From Trileptium ribeirensis (lineage: Eukaryota > Nematoda > Enoplea > Enoplida > Thoracostomopsidae), in contig JASANE010005040.1 of the NCBI GenBank assembly GCA_030248225.1, positions 1 through 64,000 of the forward strand: a stretch of 64,000 nt of DNA. Direction: 5' to 3'. The notes below the pieces were generated by a model. The model worked only from the letters and a program-made list of their open reading frames with translations, was not told the origin of the DNA and ran no database searches. Shown here one piece after another: positions 11,174 to 21,800 of this stretch (within the stretch, counting starts at the first letter, position 1; each line of letters starts with the position of its first letter). A program made the position numbers and the translations under genes.

Positions 11174-12640
11174 AATGCCACTTCAAAGAACGCCATTTAG
11201 TGCAACGACTTGTAAAGAACCGACAACGAATAAGAATGTCGGGAACGAAGAACCACCAAACGAAAAGCGCAAGGATCGACGAGAAGCTCGATTATGACAA
11301 AAGAGATCGAAGAAACGGGAGAATTCGATCCGAATACGCCAGAACCGAAAAGACAAGAACAAGCCTACAAGAAACGTATACCGAGATGTTTCAAGAAGAA
11401 ACGAGCAACGACCAGTTATTCGCAATAACAGAAGATCGCGAAAAAGAAATCCGCGAAACGATATAAAAGCTGCAACAGCAAAAAGAAAGACAGCTACAAT
11501 TCATCAAGAAGCATGCAACTCTCGCTGAAGAGATCGAACGAATATAATATACAATCTAGAAGATCCGGAGATTCCGCTGGCGTAGCCGATAACAATTGCA
11601 GTCGATGACCACGAAATAATAGGTGCATATCGGAGCATAGTCGAGATCCAACAAATGCAAGAGCAATAGCAACAACTGAGCTCAAAAGCAATCTGCACAA
11701 ATCAAAAGCGATTTAACGTAAACCGATATCAAACTGATGAAAACGACGATTATTTCAGTGCAATCATAGAATGGCTCGGTGCAAAATCAATGCGACCCAA
11801 CACAAACCAAGATCAAATTGACACTAATCACGATTCATTCGGTGCAATAAACGACCAACCCGGAACAACTCAAACACGACTCAGTGCAAACCGAGACCAA
11901 ACCGACATTAACCACGTTCAATTCGGCGCGAATAACGATCAACTCGGTACAAAGAACAACGAACTTGGTGTACACCGAACACGACTCAACAACAACCGAG
12001 AGCAACCCCATACAAACCGTGACGAAACCGGTGCAAGAAAAGAACCAACCGGTGCAACCAAAGTCGACTCATTACAAACGGCGACCAACTCGACGCGAAT
12101 TATGATCAATTTATCACAAGTCAAAGTCGACTCAACGCAAATCGAAAACAATGCAGGGCAAGCAATGATCAATTCAGTGTAATCCTTGAACAATTCGGAG
12201 CAAGTCGCGAAGAATTCGGTGCAAACCAATATCGATTCGACACAAACCAAACGCGACACAACACAAATCAAGACCAACGCGACGTAAGCCAAACACAATT
12301 TGGTGTAAACTAAGACAAACCCGGGGCAAACGAAATTCAACACGACGTGATCCAAGATCGATTCGGTGCAAACAAAAAAAGAATTGGTGCAAATCAAACG
12401 ACGGATACATGGAACCAAGTGGAAGTCCCGAATTTCGGTGCAATTTAAAGCGCGAATGAATCCTATCAAGCGCAAATCTGGTGTGCCACGACGAACGTCG
12501 ATGCGTTTCAAACGATGAATACATGGGATCAAGTACAGAATATGGCAACCGGTGCAATACGAAACGAAGAATATGGATACTAAGGTACAACACCATTGGT
12601 GCTGCAATACTATTAAGTCCCAATTGCGGGAAGCAACTCG
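11174..12640 (+). pseudogene. Gypsy-like gag, N-terminal repetitive region, degenerate
   Basis: The reading starts MPLQRTPFSATTC at 11174, stops after about 40 codons and continues in other frames rich in Glu, Lys and Arg. The clearest frame is 11790-12182, an Asn/Gln/Thr/Asp-rich protein made wholly of 7-residue units. Several stops follow. The gag assignment rests on its position ahead of capsid-like, Gln-rich and protease-like segments in the same orientation. The N-terminal part itself has no diagnostic motif. Confidence 0.5.
11707..12440 (+). repeat. Degenerate 21-bp tandem array (7-codon units)
   Basis: Units such as CGGTGCAAACCAATATCGATT, CGACACAAACCAAACGCGACA and CGACGTAAGCCAAACACAATT follow each other with a 21-bp period. 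In the 11790-12182 frame they give heptads such as DQIDTNH, DSFGAIN, DQPGTTQ, TRLSANR and DQTDINH. From about 12063 the same repeat is read in another register, giving VDSLQTA, VDSTQIE and later IDSVQTK. Roughly 30 units can be followed. The unit rarely contains stops in most frames. That explains the longer minus-strand open frames here (222 codons at 11939-12607), which I do not regard as genes. Confidence 0.85.
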
Positions 12641-13193
12641 ATGATTAATCCAAGAGTACCACTAGCAACGGCAACGCTATACGTATGCCAACACCATCAA
12701 CCCCAACAAACAACGACAACGACGAGTCAAATCAACGATCTGATGACAATGAATCAACAATTGGTCGAAGTATTGTCCAAAGAAACGCCGCAAATACCAA
12801 ATACAACGCTACAGTCAATTGGACAAGCGATCATGGTTAAAATGGAGAACGAAGTTCGTAATCTACAAGCGTACAAAGGCGAGTCAAGCTTCGAGAAATT
12901 TCGTAAAGAACTAAAAAAACGCTGGTCAAGAGGGTATTGACGACGAGCAAGAGAAGTTGCGAGCCCTGAAAGCAAAGATGAGCGGGAAGGCAGAAGAATA
13001 ATTGGAGGTCCTGACGCTCGAAAAAGCTAAAGAACTCAGCAATTACAATGAATTGGTCAAGAAGTTCAAAGAATGATTCGATATTCCAAAAACATTAACG
13101 AATCACATGAATATGTTGCAAAGCCTACAACACACCGGAACGGTCAAAGACTTTGTGGACAGTTTACGGGTATACGCTGGACAACACCTTTAC
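12641..13193 (+). pseudogene. Gypsy-like gag, capsid-like region (5' part)
   Basis: The frame 12641-12940 reads through a Gln-rich stretch into LQAYKGESSFEKFRKELKKR. A frameshift near 12927 then leads to KAKMSGKAEE, ELVKKFKE, a VKDFVDSL motif and LRVYAGQ. Helical, charged segments of this kind are typical of retrotransposon capsids (Gag). The region ends at the hAT insertion and resumes at 14350. At least two frameshifts and two stops are present. Confidence 0.55.
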
Positions 13194-13201
13194 CGCGAAA
13201 G

Positions 13202-14349
13202 CAGGAAATAACCGGAACCGAAATTTACCGGAACCGCCCATTTAAACCGGAACCGGAACCTGGTCTTCGAAATTTATATATAGTAAAACAGATGATGGAA
13301 GAAACGAAGGTATATATAGTGTATTTAAAATGCATTAAAAATAATTTTTACATTAAACTTAATGTATTGCGAAGGTATTATTGCCTTTCTGAAACTTTAA
13401 AGAGACTGAGGAAGCTAATAATGTTTATTTATCGATCAAATAAGTCGGTTTTGGACATTCAGAGCAAAAAATGTCTTCCACTATACACCACTACGTATAC
13501 TGCGTCAAATCGAATGTGCTTACAAAGCTTGGAGCGTAGAATACACAATTTCGCTCTGTCTCCAGTCGCCTCCCTTTACTACACATACGTTTGTTGCATG
13601 TTCTTCTGTAGGAAACTTAAAATTATTGGTTTATATGATTTTAAGAGAAAATAATAGATAGAAGGTAATTTTCTGATCAGTGGTCAGAGACACTGTTTAG
13701 GCTAGCGTTGGACAAACAGTGCCCGTCAATTGGATGATAATGATGATAACTTTCTAATCAGAATGCTATAAATGAGACACACTGTGATGCTGCTCGCACA
13801 GTTTCAATAAATACAGTTCATTGCCAAGGAAGCAGGTTCTGCTTGCGTTGCAGATAACGTTACTTTACTTCAATTTCGCCTGATTATTTATAAAGTTAAA
13901 AGCGCACCGGCTGGTGCTTGACGCAATTTATGTTAGCCAAGAATAGGCTAAGTACTTCTACGTAAGCCATACTCTGTTACCGAGTTGGACCGGTATAATT
14001 CGAACGTACCCCGCAGACTTATGAATGTTTGAAATAGCTGCTACAAGCATCGACCTGGCTTTGATTTAACAAACTCCTGCAGGTTATTATGAAAAATTCC
14101 TGCTCAAATTATGTGCCCTACTTACGTTTCACACGGCAAATTGGTTAGTTAATCTTTTCTTTTGCTTGGTTGTATTGGAGCTTGATCATTGTATAATATA
14201 TATATTACATATGTTTGGATTACAGGATGAAGCAAAAAACGTGGAAAAATTTTAAACCGGAATTCCGGTTCCGGTATGGTTTTTGCCCTTTGCCGGAACC
14301 GCGATTGGAACACGATTTTCGCCGGAACCGGAATTCCGGTTACTCCCTG
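13202..14349. mobile_element. Non-autonomous hAT element, copy 1 (1,148 bp)
   Basis: The left end CAGGAAATAACCGGAA and the reverse complement of the right end, CAGGGAGTAACCGGAA, are inverted repeats of hAT type. The flanks are CGCGAAAG (13194-13201) and TGCGAAAG (14350-14357), an 8-bp duplication with one mismatch, as expected for hAT. ACCGGAACCGG motifs are repeated near both ends. No transposase is seen; the 13073-13654 open frame crosses the border and is chance. The element is closely related over its whole length to 39218-40373. Confidence 0.9.
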
Positions 14350-15217
14350 TGCGAAAGGTATACCCGAATCAATCGTTGAAGAAATCCTCCTCAAATCCGC
14401 GTTGATCACCGGGTTGAAGAACGAAACCCGAAATCGATTGTGCGTGACAGTGGAAGAAACTTTCGCAACGTTGACGGAGAAAGCCGAAGCGGTGGAAAAC
14501 GTCGATCAACAAATGACTCAAGGATTGCACACAAGTGAGTAACGATAAAGATATAGAGAGAATCAATCTAATCGACCAAGTCAAGCGAACTTCAATCAAG
14601 CGAGACACATCGGCCAACAAGCAGTACGGCCGAGAGGGCAAAGACCACAAATGCAATGGCGACCGCAACGGTGGAATAATCGACGATTGCAAGTACATCA
14701 ACCGCAGTACCAACAAGTACTGCAACCGTGGACAACACCGATGCCTATGATCCCAATGCAAAGTGGCATGAATTACCAACAGGCGATGCAACCGTACTAT
14801 GGTCAAACGAGAATGCAGCAACAGATGTTACAAACAATGCAATCGATACAAGTACCTCAACAACCAATGCAACCGCAAATGAATTGACAACAACAATAAA
14901 GAATGCCAGTACCGGTGGCAAACCAACAGCAACAAAACCGACAGACGGTGATGAATGGAATTGCGGAAGGTTTGGCTATAGAACGGAACAATGTGGCCCA
15001 AGAAATATGGGACAAAGTACAAGAGAAACCTCGACCGGGAAGTCAGCAACAAAGTCAAAACCGATACAGGATTCTACCAAACCGACCGAATCAATCGAAC
15101 GAAATGGCGAACATCCGACCACCAAAATCGAGTGGAGTAGAAAGAAAACAGAATACTCAAAAACAATTCGGGAAGATTGAAGATATGTCGGCGGACGAGA
15201 AAAGGAAACATTCGTAG
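14350..15217 (+). pseudogene. Gypsy-like gag, capsid end and Gln-rich/zinc-knuckle region
   Basis: The frame 14276-14542 enters from the hAT element. After the junction it reads KGIPESIVEEILLKSALITG and TVEETFATLTEKAEAVENV, the gag continuation. Downstream frames 14651-14887 and 14903-15217 are rich in Gln, Pro and Met. The frame 14728-15180 contains NCGRFGYRTEQCG, which looks like a zinc knuckle (C-x2-C-x4-H-x4-C) that has lost its second Cys and its His. Frames alternate through single-base indels. Confidence 0.6.
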
Positions 15218-15294
15218 AAGTTAATCAAAAGGATCATTTGAAATAACATGAACCATGCAGCAACCCGGCAGTCCTGTCAAGGTAGTATATCGAC

Positions 15295-15577
15295 ACGTAT
15301 CCCGAAGGGAACAAGAAATTCCGAGGTTTGGTCGATACGAGATCACAAATAACGATCATCAGTGAAGAACAATACGAAAAGTTTTTCAAGCATCTCTCAC
15401 TTAGAGAAACGGTATTATGTGCAGTGGGATTCAACGGAGATCTAACAGAAAGAGCAGTTGGCTACTTCTTCGTACAAGTCCACTTGGAAAAGAATGTACG
15501 AAAGATCCGGTTCATCGTAATCAAAAACTTCAAATATCGCGATATACGGACATACCTTTCCAGCAGCGTTTCAACTG
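15295..15577 (+). pseudogene. Gypsy-like aspartic protease, active site altered
   Basis: The frame around 15328 reads KKFRGLVDTRSQITIISEE, matching the retropepsin active-site segment, where D-T-G is expected. Here the Gly codon reads Arg (AGA), which would abolish catalysis. The second half, RFIVIKNFKYR, corresponds to the segment before the I-G-T/D motif, and a frameshift follows near 15560. Confidence 0.65.
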
Positions 15578-16374
15578 GTGATCGATTATCAACAACTACA
15601 AATCAAGATGGACGGTCAACCGATACCGCATTGTTGGCCAACCTACGAAATGGGATCGATGAGTGAAGAAGATGATAACCACCTCGAAATCTGCAAGTGT
15701 GCGTACAAACAAGTGATCCCACCATGGCCGGCGAAATTTATCGAAATCAAAAAGACTCCGGAAGGAACAAAAGAAGGTGATACGATAGTAGTAGGACCGT
15801 TGATGAAGACTAACAACGGACTAGCAATACCGAACAGCATCGCCAAAGTAGAAGAATGCAACATCACGATACCGGTGTTCAATCTGAATACGGTCGAAAT
15901 GGAAATAATCGAAGAGCAGCTACTGGGACGGAAGGTCGAAGATACCATTGCAAGAACAGTGGTCGATGAGGAAAAAGCCCAAAGAACAACGGATCGATTC
16001 GAAAAGAAACAAAAAAGAACCAAATGGAAAGCGCAGAATGGACCAAAGTTGGAAAAAGAGGAAAGCCGATCATCAAATCACGGACCGGCAACATTCAGAT
16101 AAAAAATCCGCAAATGATATCAATTGTAGAGACGGAAACACATAGAAGGAAGAAAGAACAACGAAGGATTAAAATCGCACATTTCCAACAACAAATAATA
16201 CATCAAACTGAGCACACGAACAGTATAGAATTTCCAACCGAGTTCGATCAGGAAAAAGCTGTTACCGACGAAGAAGGGAAGGCGTACTTGGCAACCGTAC
16301 TTCACAATTATCAAGACGTCTTTTCGAAATCAGACTTCGATATTGGGATTAACATGCAAATAGAACATATATAT
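15578..16374 (+). pseudogene. Gypsy-like pol, protease-RT linker, truncated before RT
   Basis: The frame 15578-16102 includes KQVIPPWPAKFIEIK and NITIPVFNLNTVEMEI, typical of the beta-rich segment between protease and reverse transcriptase in Ty3/Gypsy pol. The frame 16024-16638 continues with HNYQDVFSKSDFDIG and IEHIYRN, the segment immediately before the RT fingers. Homology ends near 16374. No RT palm, RNase H or integrase of this element is in the window. Confidence 0.7.
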
Positions 16375-16733
16375 CGAAACCACAGTCGCAAAACCGGTAC
16401 AACAATTGTTATGACGCTTACCATATGTATCAAAAAATATGTATTCCCGGAATTAATTGTTGTAACGAACCCACCTATTTGTACGTATACAACTAAATTT
16501 GTCGCAATAAAATTTGCAACACTTAGTCCAAAACAGGGAAATTTCTATTTCCATTTCTACAGATCGGTAAAATTCCTTTCTCTTCTTAGAGTTCAGCTCG
16601 TAGAATCGTCATCAATGTTCAAAACAAATAGGATTTGACCACACTCCGAGGCCAAAACGAACCCAAACATATTGCTTGCCTCCAAAAATCTTCCATTTTG
16701 ATATAATTATTATTCCTATTCCAGTTACTTTCT
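16375..16733. other. No gene seen; junction between Gypsy-like and Pao elements
   Basis: AT-rich sequence without recognisable coding capacity. The open frame from 16024 continues to 16638 but loses any resemblance to pol. Confidence 0.35.
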
Positions 16734-17380
16734 TTATCTTTGTGCTCGACAATCAGTTGTTTGGTGTGACGACCTGGAATTGTCTTCCAGGTAAAGATGA
16801 ATGTCTAATAAATAGAAATATCCGTCGTTTTGTCGCCTAATTGTGACCGACTGGTTGTGCAGACAAAACTGCACAAACCGTAGTGCTGGCAGGTCTTTTC
16901 GCCAGATCTTCAAGAGAACCTTGATACCCAGCACATTCAAATGTAGTTTGTCGTGTGCGTAGATATTTTCCGATGTAGGGTAAAGTTCAAAACTTGGAGG
17001 GAACGCTGGCATCATACGTGTGTCTGTGAGTCGTTTCGAAATCCATTCGTTGAATCCTTCAACATCAGGTGCAACCGCATCGGGGATGGCACAGCTTAGT
17101 AAAATTCGCGGACCATCTGGAAACGTGAATCGCTCCCGAAGAAGGCATTCGAGTTCCAACCATGACATCTTACGTTCATGTGAGCTACGTTGAGCATCGT
17201 TAATTCCGCATTGAATGATGACTGTTTGAAAATCACGGAAATTGAATTGACGTTCGGTGATAAATTGTGCGATTTCGTTGTATCGGCCTCTTGACAAAGC
17301 CCACTAAATCCATGTACAATATGTTCGAAATGTCGGCCCTGACTGTCTAACAGCAACAGGACAGTTTTTTATACGCCGGA
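16734..17380 (-). pseudogene. SGNH/GDSL-hydrolase-like domain, frameshifted
   Basis: The minus-strand frame 17356-17096 starts LLLDSQGRHFEHIVHGF, resembling block I (G-D-S) of SGNH hydrolases with the Gly lost. A frameshift near 17300 leads to the 17297-16734 frame. That frame has VIIQCGINDAQ (block III, G-x-N-D) and AHDKLHLNVLG (block V, D-x-x-H). SGNH hydrolases are esterases or lipases; related domains occur in the first ORF of some CR1-type LINEs and in other transposons. Here it lies about 0.8 kb past the Pao integrase tail, where an env-like third frame could sit. Whether it belongs to Pao or to another insertion cannot be decided from one copy. Confidence 0.6.
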
Positions 17381-18164
17381 TTCGTTGACAGCTGAGCAAA
17401 AAATAAGCTTCTGGTTTTGCGACGAATGGGGACACGTCTTTCTATAGGATTTATCTTTAAACATATTAACGGCTTCGCCATATCAGTTGTATCCTGTAAA
17501 CGTTTTTGGCATTTAAGCTCGTTTTCTCGCAAACCACAGCTTCTCTCGCTTTGACGTACAGAGAACAAACTGAAGATCAGCTAACGATCCCGTTGTTGAA
17601 TTATTTACGTATGCAAGTATTGCTTTGCAGATGGGGCTGTTTACGTCACACGCTTGAGCGTGAAGAAGATCAGCATAAACTATTGAGTGCTAAAAGTCAA
17701 CTCGGCACTGACTTGGTTACAGAGCCCTTGGCCGATTTGTCCCGGCTGGAAATTGAGTATTCTATTGTTTTTTATTCTCTCCCCAACGTCTTTGCGACCA
17801 TCTTGAACTAGATTGATGCAACATCTAGCCAGTTCAATTGAAGTTAACTTGACACCATTGAAGTTCAAGGGCGGATCGTGAACATAAAATTTCGTCAATG
17901 CGTCATTGGGACCAATTGAAGTGACTGTGAGCATTTAAATATCGCTGAAATAGTTGTATTGTTTGCGCAAGTATTATTGTTAACCAGTTTGTATATTACA
18001 CTTATGAAATTTTTTTAAAATTATTGTGAATCACTGAATGTTTGCCCATCTCGAAGTATATGATCGTGACCGACGCGTTTTGGCCGACTGTGGTAGAGAT
18101 CTTCGCTTAGGAACGTTATTTGTTTCGTTGACCTCTGCAGATATTTCATGTGGAAACAATAACT
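17381..18164 (-). other. Region between Pao pol end and SGNH-like domain
   Basis: Minus-strand open frames 17934-17680 (84 codons) and 17568-17347 (73 codons) lie in the same orientation as their neighbours but resemble no family I recognise. The second runs directly towards the SGNH block I and may be its broken N-terminal part. No membrane-protein pattern typical of envelope proteins is clear. Confidence 0.35.
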
Positions 18165-18371
18165 TTAAAGGTCTGCGTAGAATTTTTTGTTTGATAAATG
18201 AACAGAGCCACTTCGGACGTATCCATTACTACTTGGCTTAGGCTCGATGATAATGTCTATTTTCCATTTTGCTCTAGCCAGATTGTCTTTAATCAGGACA
18301 TCACCGATATTAGGTTTTATTGTACTTGTGTTCTTCTGTTTGAACTTTTCGCCTGTTTGCAAACTGAGCAA
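18165..18371 (-). pseudogene. BEL/Pao integrase C-terminal (DUF5641-like) domain
   Basis: The frame contains KPNIGDVLIKDNLARAKWK, then IIEPKPSSNGYVRS and VHLSN. This follows the pattern P-x-G-D-V-V-L-I-K-D..W..G.I.E....DG..R...V, typical of the SH3-like tail of Pao integrases. It lies just downstream of the integrase core in a different frame. Confidence 0.7.
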
Positions 18372-18403
18372 GTATACTTAGCTCCATGAACGCGAAAATC
18401 AAT

Positions 18404-18844
18404 TTATATTTGATTGAAAGCGCCGCCATTTAACGATAATGTCTTCTGCTTTTGTCTCTTTAATTTCAAATTCGTGTCCCTGTGGTGAACTAAGGGGAAA
18501 GTGATGTTGTGGACCATCCAAAAATGTGATGAGGTGATCGCCGATTCAGAAGGCGTTGCTTCTGTATAAACCATGATACGGGAGTTTACAACAGCAGTGA
18601 TTTCGGTAACTGTTGTCTGCAGCTCTCCTAATGTGGCATAGCGCTTATCAAGGGCCTTTTTAAGACATTTTTTGACGATACCAACCACTCGTTCATAGAA
18701 ACCACCCATCCAGGGTGCGATCTCGGTGATGAACTTACAGCCGATACCGCGGCATGCTGTGTATCTCTGCACGGTTTCATCAGTTTGTATATTACCCCAC
18801 AGCCCTTCGAACGTCTTATTGGCCGCACGAAAGTTTGTTTGCAT
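18404..18844 (-). pseudogene. BEL/Pao integrase core, C-terminal half
   Basis: The frame contains GCKFITEIAPWMGGFYERVV, the segment with the third catalytic acidic residue in Pao integrases, then VKKCLKKAL, LQTTVTEITAVVNSR and a SAITSSHFW motif. The first catalytic Asp is in the next segment upstream, in another frame. Confidence 0.8.
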
Positions 18845-19490
18845 TGTCTGTAATTACAAATTTTGGTGCGGAAAAAAACGAAACGAATCTTCGGCTCCAT
18901 GGGAAAGTGTTGGGTGGATTTGGGTGGATAATTGTTCAACGACATCAAGATGAATAGCTGGAACCACTGCACATGTGTACAAACAAATCCACACTTTTCA
19001 GTTCTCCATTCTTGGACTAAATGTTGAGGGGACCTAAGTAGTCGATACCTACCCGCGAGAATGGCTTCTGCTGTGTCACGAGAAAATCTGGTAGCGGTGG
19101 GTAAGCAGGAAGCCGATACGAACCTCCATGAGCAACGCGGCAAACCATACAATTGTTTATCAGCTTTTTGACTTGTATTCGACCATGTATGACCCAATAT
19201 CGCTATCGGACCTGTGATAAAGTGTGGGCCACTCCCGCATGGAAGTCTTGTATGTTGATCACGAATGGCAAGATCAGTGAATGGATTATTTTTGGCAGTA
19301 GAATGGGTCATTTGGCGTCATCCGAAATGTCCGCAGACCTAAAACAACCACCACATCGTAGCAATCCGGCAGTATCCTGGAAATCATCGAGTTGTGACAT
19401 CTTGGCGGCTATCTTTTTGTTTGTGTTCTTCGAGTCAAAATCGGGAAACGATGATTTTTGAATACGCAGTACCCAGTATATATACTTCAA
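18845..19490 (-). pseudogene. BEL/Pao integrase N-terminal zinc-binding and core start
   Basis: Frame 19490-19308 carries the DTAGLLRCGGCFRSADISDD segment and frame 19311 onward carries NPFTDLAIRDQHTRL, both seen at the start of Pao integrases. A frameshift near 19200 moves the coding to a frame with NNCMVCR (Cys pair of the zinc motif), YRLPAYPPLPDF and FSRVGIDYLGPL (first catalytic Asp). A stop follows at about 19027. The 227-codon frame 19311-18628 is therefore a composite that leaves the true frame partway. Confidence 0.7.
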
Positions 19491-19641
19491 AGCTTCAGCT
19501 ATTTACGGGGCAACCAAAATGGCCGGCATATATTTTTCTTACGACAGTTGTTGATAAATCGATAAACCCAGATTGTGATCCGCAACAACTTTGTCAGGCT
19601 GGAATAATTTGCTACATTCAAAAAGAGGTCATCGACAGCTA

Positions 19642-20214
19642 TTAACGAAGACTGTGTATCGACGATAGGATCTGATTGCGGGATAGCACACTCATCAGTA
19701 ATCGTTTTTCTATATCTTTTGGCCAATTATCAACGCATTCTTGTAGGAAGAGGGGACCCTTCCACCACAAACAGCAATCGACAATTTTTTCAAACGTGCG
19801 TACACGTGATGATAGGCGAACGAGATTAAGATCGGTTGGTACATACCGAAAAGAAATGTTTTTGTATGAAGTAATCTCTGCGACTCTGTTTTTTACGAAA
19901 ACAGTGGGAATTGATTTTTTGATGAGCCAATGGAGCACGCACCTGGAGTCGGACCATAGAAAAATACTTTTGACAGCAACTCGCAAGTGTTGATAAACGT
20001 ATCTAAGCAAAGGTGTACCTATAAGGACGGCCAGCAACTCAAGTCGAGGGATAGACATTGGTTTAATAAGTGCCACTCTGGGTTTCGCGAAAATCCGGTC
20101 AATAGAAGCACTATTGTATGTAGTGACCACAAGATAAACTACTGCCGCAGAGGCTTTGGCAGATGTATCACAAAAACAATATAATTGGTAGGACGCCCTG
20201 TTGCCTTTGACCAT
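19642..20214 (-). pseudogene. BEL/Pao RNase H domain
   Basis: This 190-codon frame contains YCFCDTSAKASAAVVYL (first Asp), MSIPRLELLAVLIG (Glu), SIFLWSDSRCVLHWL (second Asp), VKNRVAEI and ISFRYVPTDLN. The last segment normally continues N-P-A-D-x-x-[ST]-R-G; here it reads LNLVRLSSRV, so the usual final Asp is missing. It is the longest unbroken stretch of this element. Confidence 0.85.
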
Positions 20215-20334
20215 AAACGTTGAATTGGGTTATTGAATATTTGTTGAAGATCGGCTGCACAACCTTTCCACTCATCGACAATTTCAGTGGGCAAACGTCA
20301 TCCCATCCGTATTTGTGATGCCACAGCTTTTTTA

Positions 20335-20780
20335 TCAGTAATTGGCCAACACTGTCACTGCAGAGAAATAGCCACAGGGGTCAAGCACCTTGGCTAGATA
20401 TTTCAGCATGCGACGTTTAGTATCAACTGGATGATCACGAAAATCAAACGATGTACACGTCAATGTATCTTTTGCTGTGCCCCATTTCAGGCCGAGAACC
20501 TTTGTTTCTACATCCTGGTGATGGTTTTCCGGTTTGACAACTGCCATCAGTTCTGCGCTGTTGCTATACAACTCACGAAGGTTCATGGCAGCATCGTTCA
20601 AAAATTTTTTGGCATTAAGATAATACTGTTTCGCATCGTCAGTATTAGCTTTTCCAGTGATGATATTGTCAACATATATATTGCCTGTAATGTCTGAGGC
20701 GACTGGTAACTTGGACTTTTGATGTGGTATTCAATGACCGCTCCAAGCAAAAATGGACACTGTATGAATTAAAAAGAAGC
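20335..20780 (-). pseudogene. BEL/Pao reverse transcriptase, palm end and connection
   Basis: Minus-strand reading shows GNIYVDNIITG at about 20665-20640, the Pao form of the YVDD active-site motif with Asn in the second acidic position, as in many BEL/Pao elements. AMNLRELYSNS, KVLGLKWG and LAKVLDPCGYFSAVTV follow in frame 20601-20335. The segment between this and the RNase H (20215-20334) is broken. Confidence 0.8.
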
Positions 20781-20838
20781 CTCGCAAAGCGGAGAATTAT
20801 CAAATTATCTCCAGTCGAGGCAACTGTGAGATCTTGAT

Positions 20839-21340
20839 TCACAAGGAACGTGTTACGTCACGGGAGTCATCATGCAGGGCAACCTGGATAAAGGCCTTCT
20901 CAATGTCGCCGACAATGCATGTACGCTTCATTCGAAATAGTACCAAAAGGCCACATAGAGGACATACATCGTCCAACAAGACAGGACCTCGGTGCAACGA
21001 CTCATTTAGACTTGGAGAATTTTTATGCAGCTTGGCGGAAGCGTCGTACACAATTTGCAATTTTGTTGTTTTGTTTGGAGTCACTACGCAATGATGAGGA
21101 ATGTAATGTATTTTGTGACTCGATGGAACGGCTGGAGCTACTTCTAAAACGTCTTTTTGAAGCTGATCTTAGACAGTCTGATTATATTTTTATCGGCGGA
21201 CAATCTTTTGAGCAATAATTGCAAACGACCGAATGCAAGCTGATAATGGTCGGGCAAATCTGAAGCATCGTTTTTCCAGGGCCAAGTTACGGAATACCGA
21301 CTAGCATCGCGTTTTACGGTGCGATTGAACTACTCCAGTG
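20839..21340 (-). pseudogene. BEL/Pao reverse transcriptase, fingers and first catalytic Asp
   Basis: Frame 21084-20839 has VTPNKTTKLQIVYDASAK, SLNESLHRGPVLLDDVC and TCIVGDIEKAFIQVALH, with the first catalytic Asp in GDIEKAF. Upstream, at about 21330-21110, the reading RYSVTWPWKND and LPDHYQLAFGRL is typical of the RT entry in Pao, followed by stops. Confidence 0.85.
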
Positions 21341-21344
21341 TTTC

Positions 21345-21800
21345 CTAGTCGTCGTTCGCCGACGTTGGAAGTTTTACACCTACATCCTCCAAGCTCCAAA
21401 ATCGAACAGTCAGATCGTAGTTATCATCGATGCTACTATGCCCCAATAAAATCATTGAATTTGCAACAAACGTGTGAGTGTGTGACGATTGCGTGCGCCC
21501 CGTGACTATGAAACCGAGCGACGAGGAAATAAAAATAACTCTTTCCGCATTGATGATGCTAGCTTTCCCTACGAAGTCATAATAGTAATCACAACCAATC
21601 AGGATATCTATGTCGACGGACTGAGGATATTTTACGATCGGCTCTGCGAGAACCAAACTGCGCAGCACAGGATATTTACTAGTGTCTATTGGAAGTTTCT
21701 GTACTGGGAAAGTGATTGTGGTAGTGATGTTGGAAGTCAATGTTTTGACTGAACCATCCAACAGTGTCACCGAAAATGTGACAATTTTTTTATAAGTCAC
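21345..21800 (-). pseudogene. BEL/Pao protease (DUF1758-like) region
   Basis: Frame 21800-21345 has VDIDILIGCDYYYDFVG and SSLGFIVTGR, the second half of the Pao aspartic protease, and ends with FWSLEDVGV, which leads into RT. The first half, with the D-[ST]-G active site, was not found upstream, so the element is truncated or rearranged near 21800. Confidence 0.8.

Larger units (their letters stand above)
16734..21800 (-). mobile_element. Degenerate BEL/Pao retrotransposon pol with SGNH-like 3' domain
   Basis: On the minus strand the order is protease, RT, RNase H, integrase and DUF5641-like tail, which is BEL/Pao order. An extra SGNH-like domain lies downstream. No gag was found upstream of 21800 and no LTR pair was found, so the copy is truncated. 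Frameshifts and stops occur throughout. The component domains are listed separately. Confidence 0.85.

Noticed and set aside
11939..12623. Long minus-strand open frames (222 and 149 codons) over the 21-bp array
   Set aside because: They are by-products of a stop-poor 21-bp repeat; the peptides are heptad repeats with no family features, and the neighbouring coding evidence is all on the plus strand.
18628..19311. 227-codon minus-strand frame as a single integrase protein
   Set aside because: Only its first part follows the Pao integrase; after a frameshift near 19200 the true coding continues in another frame, so the full frame is a composite.
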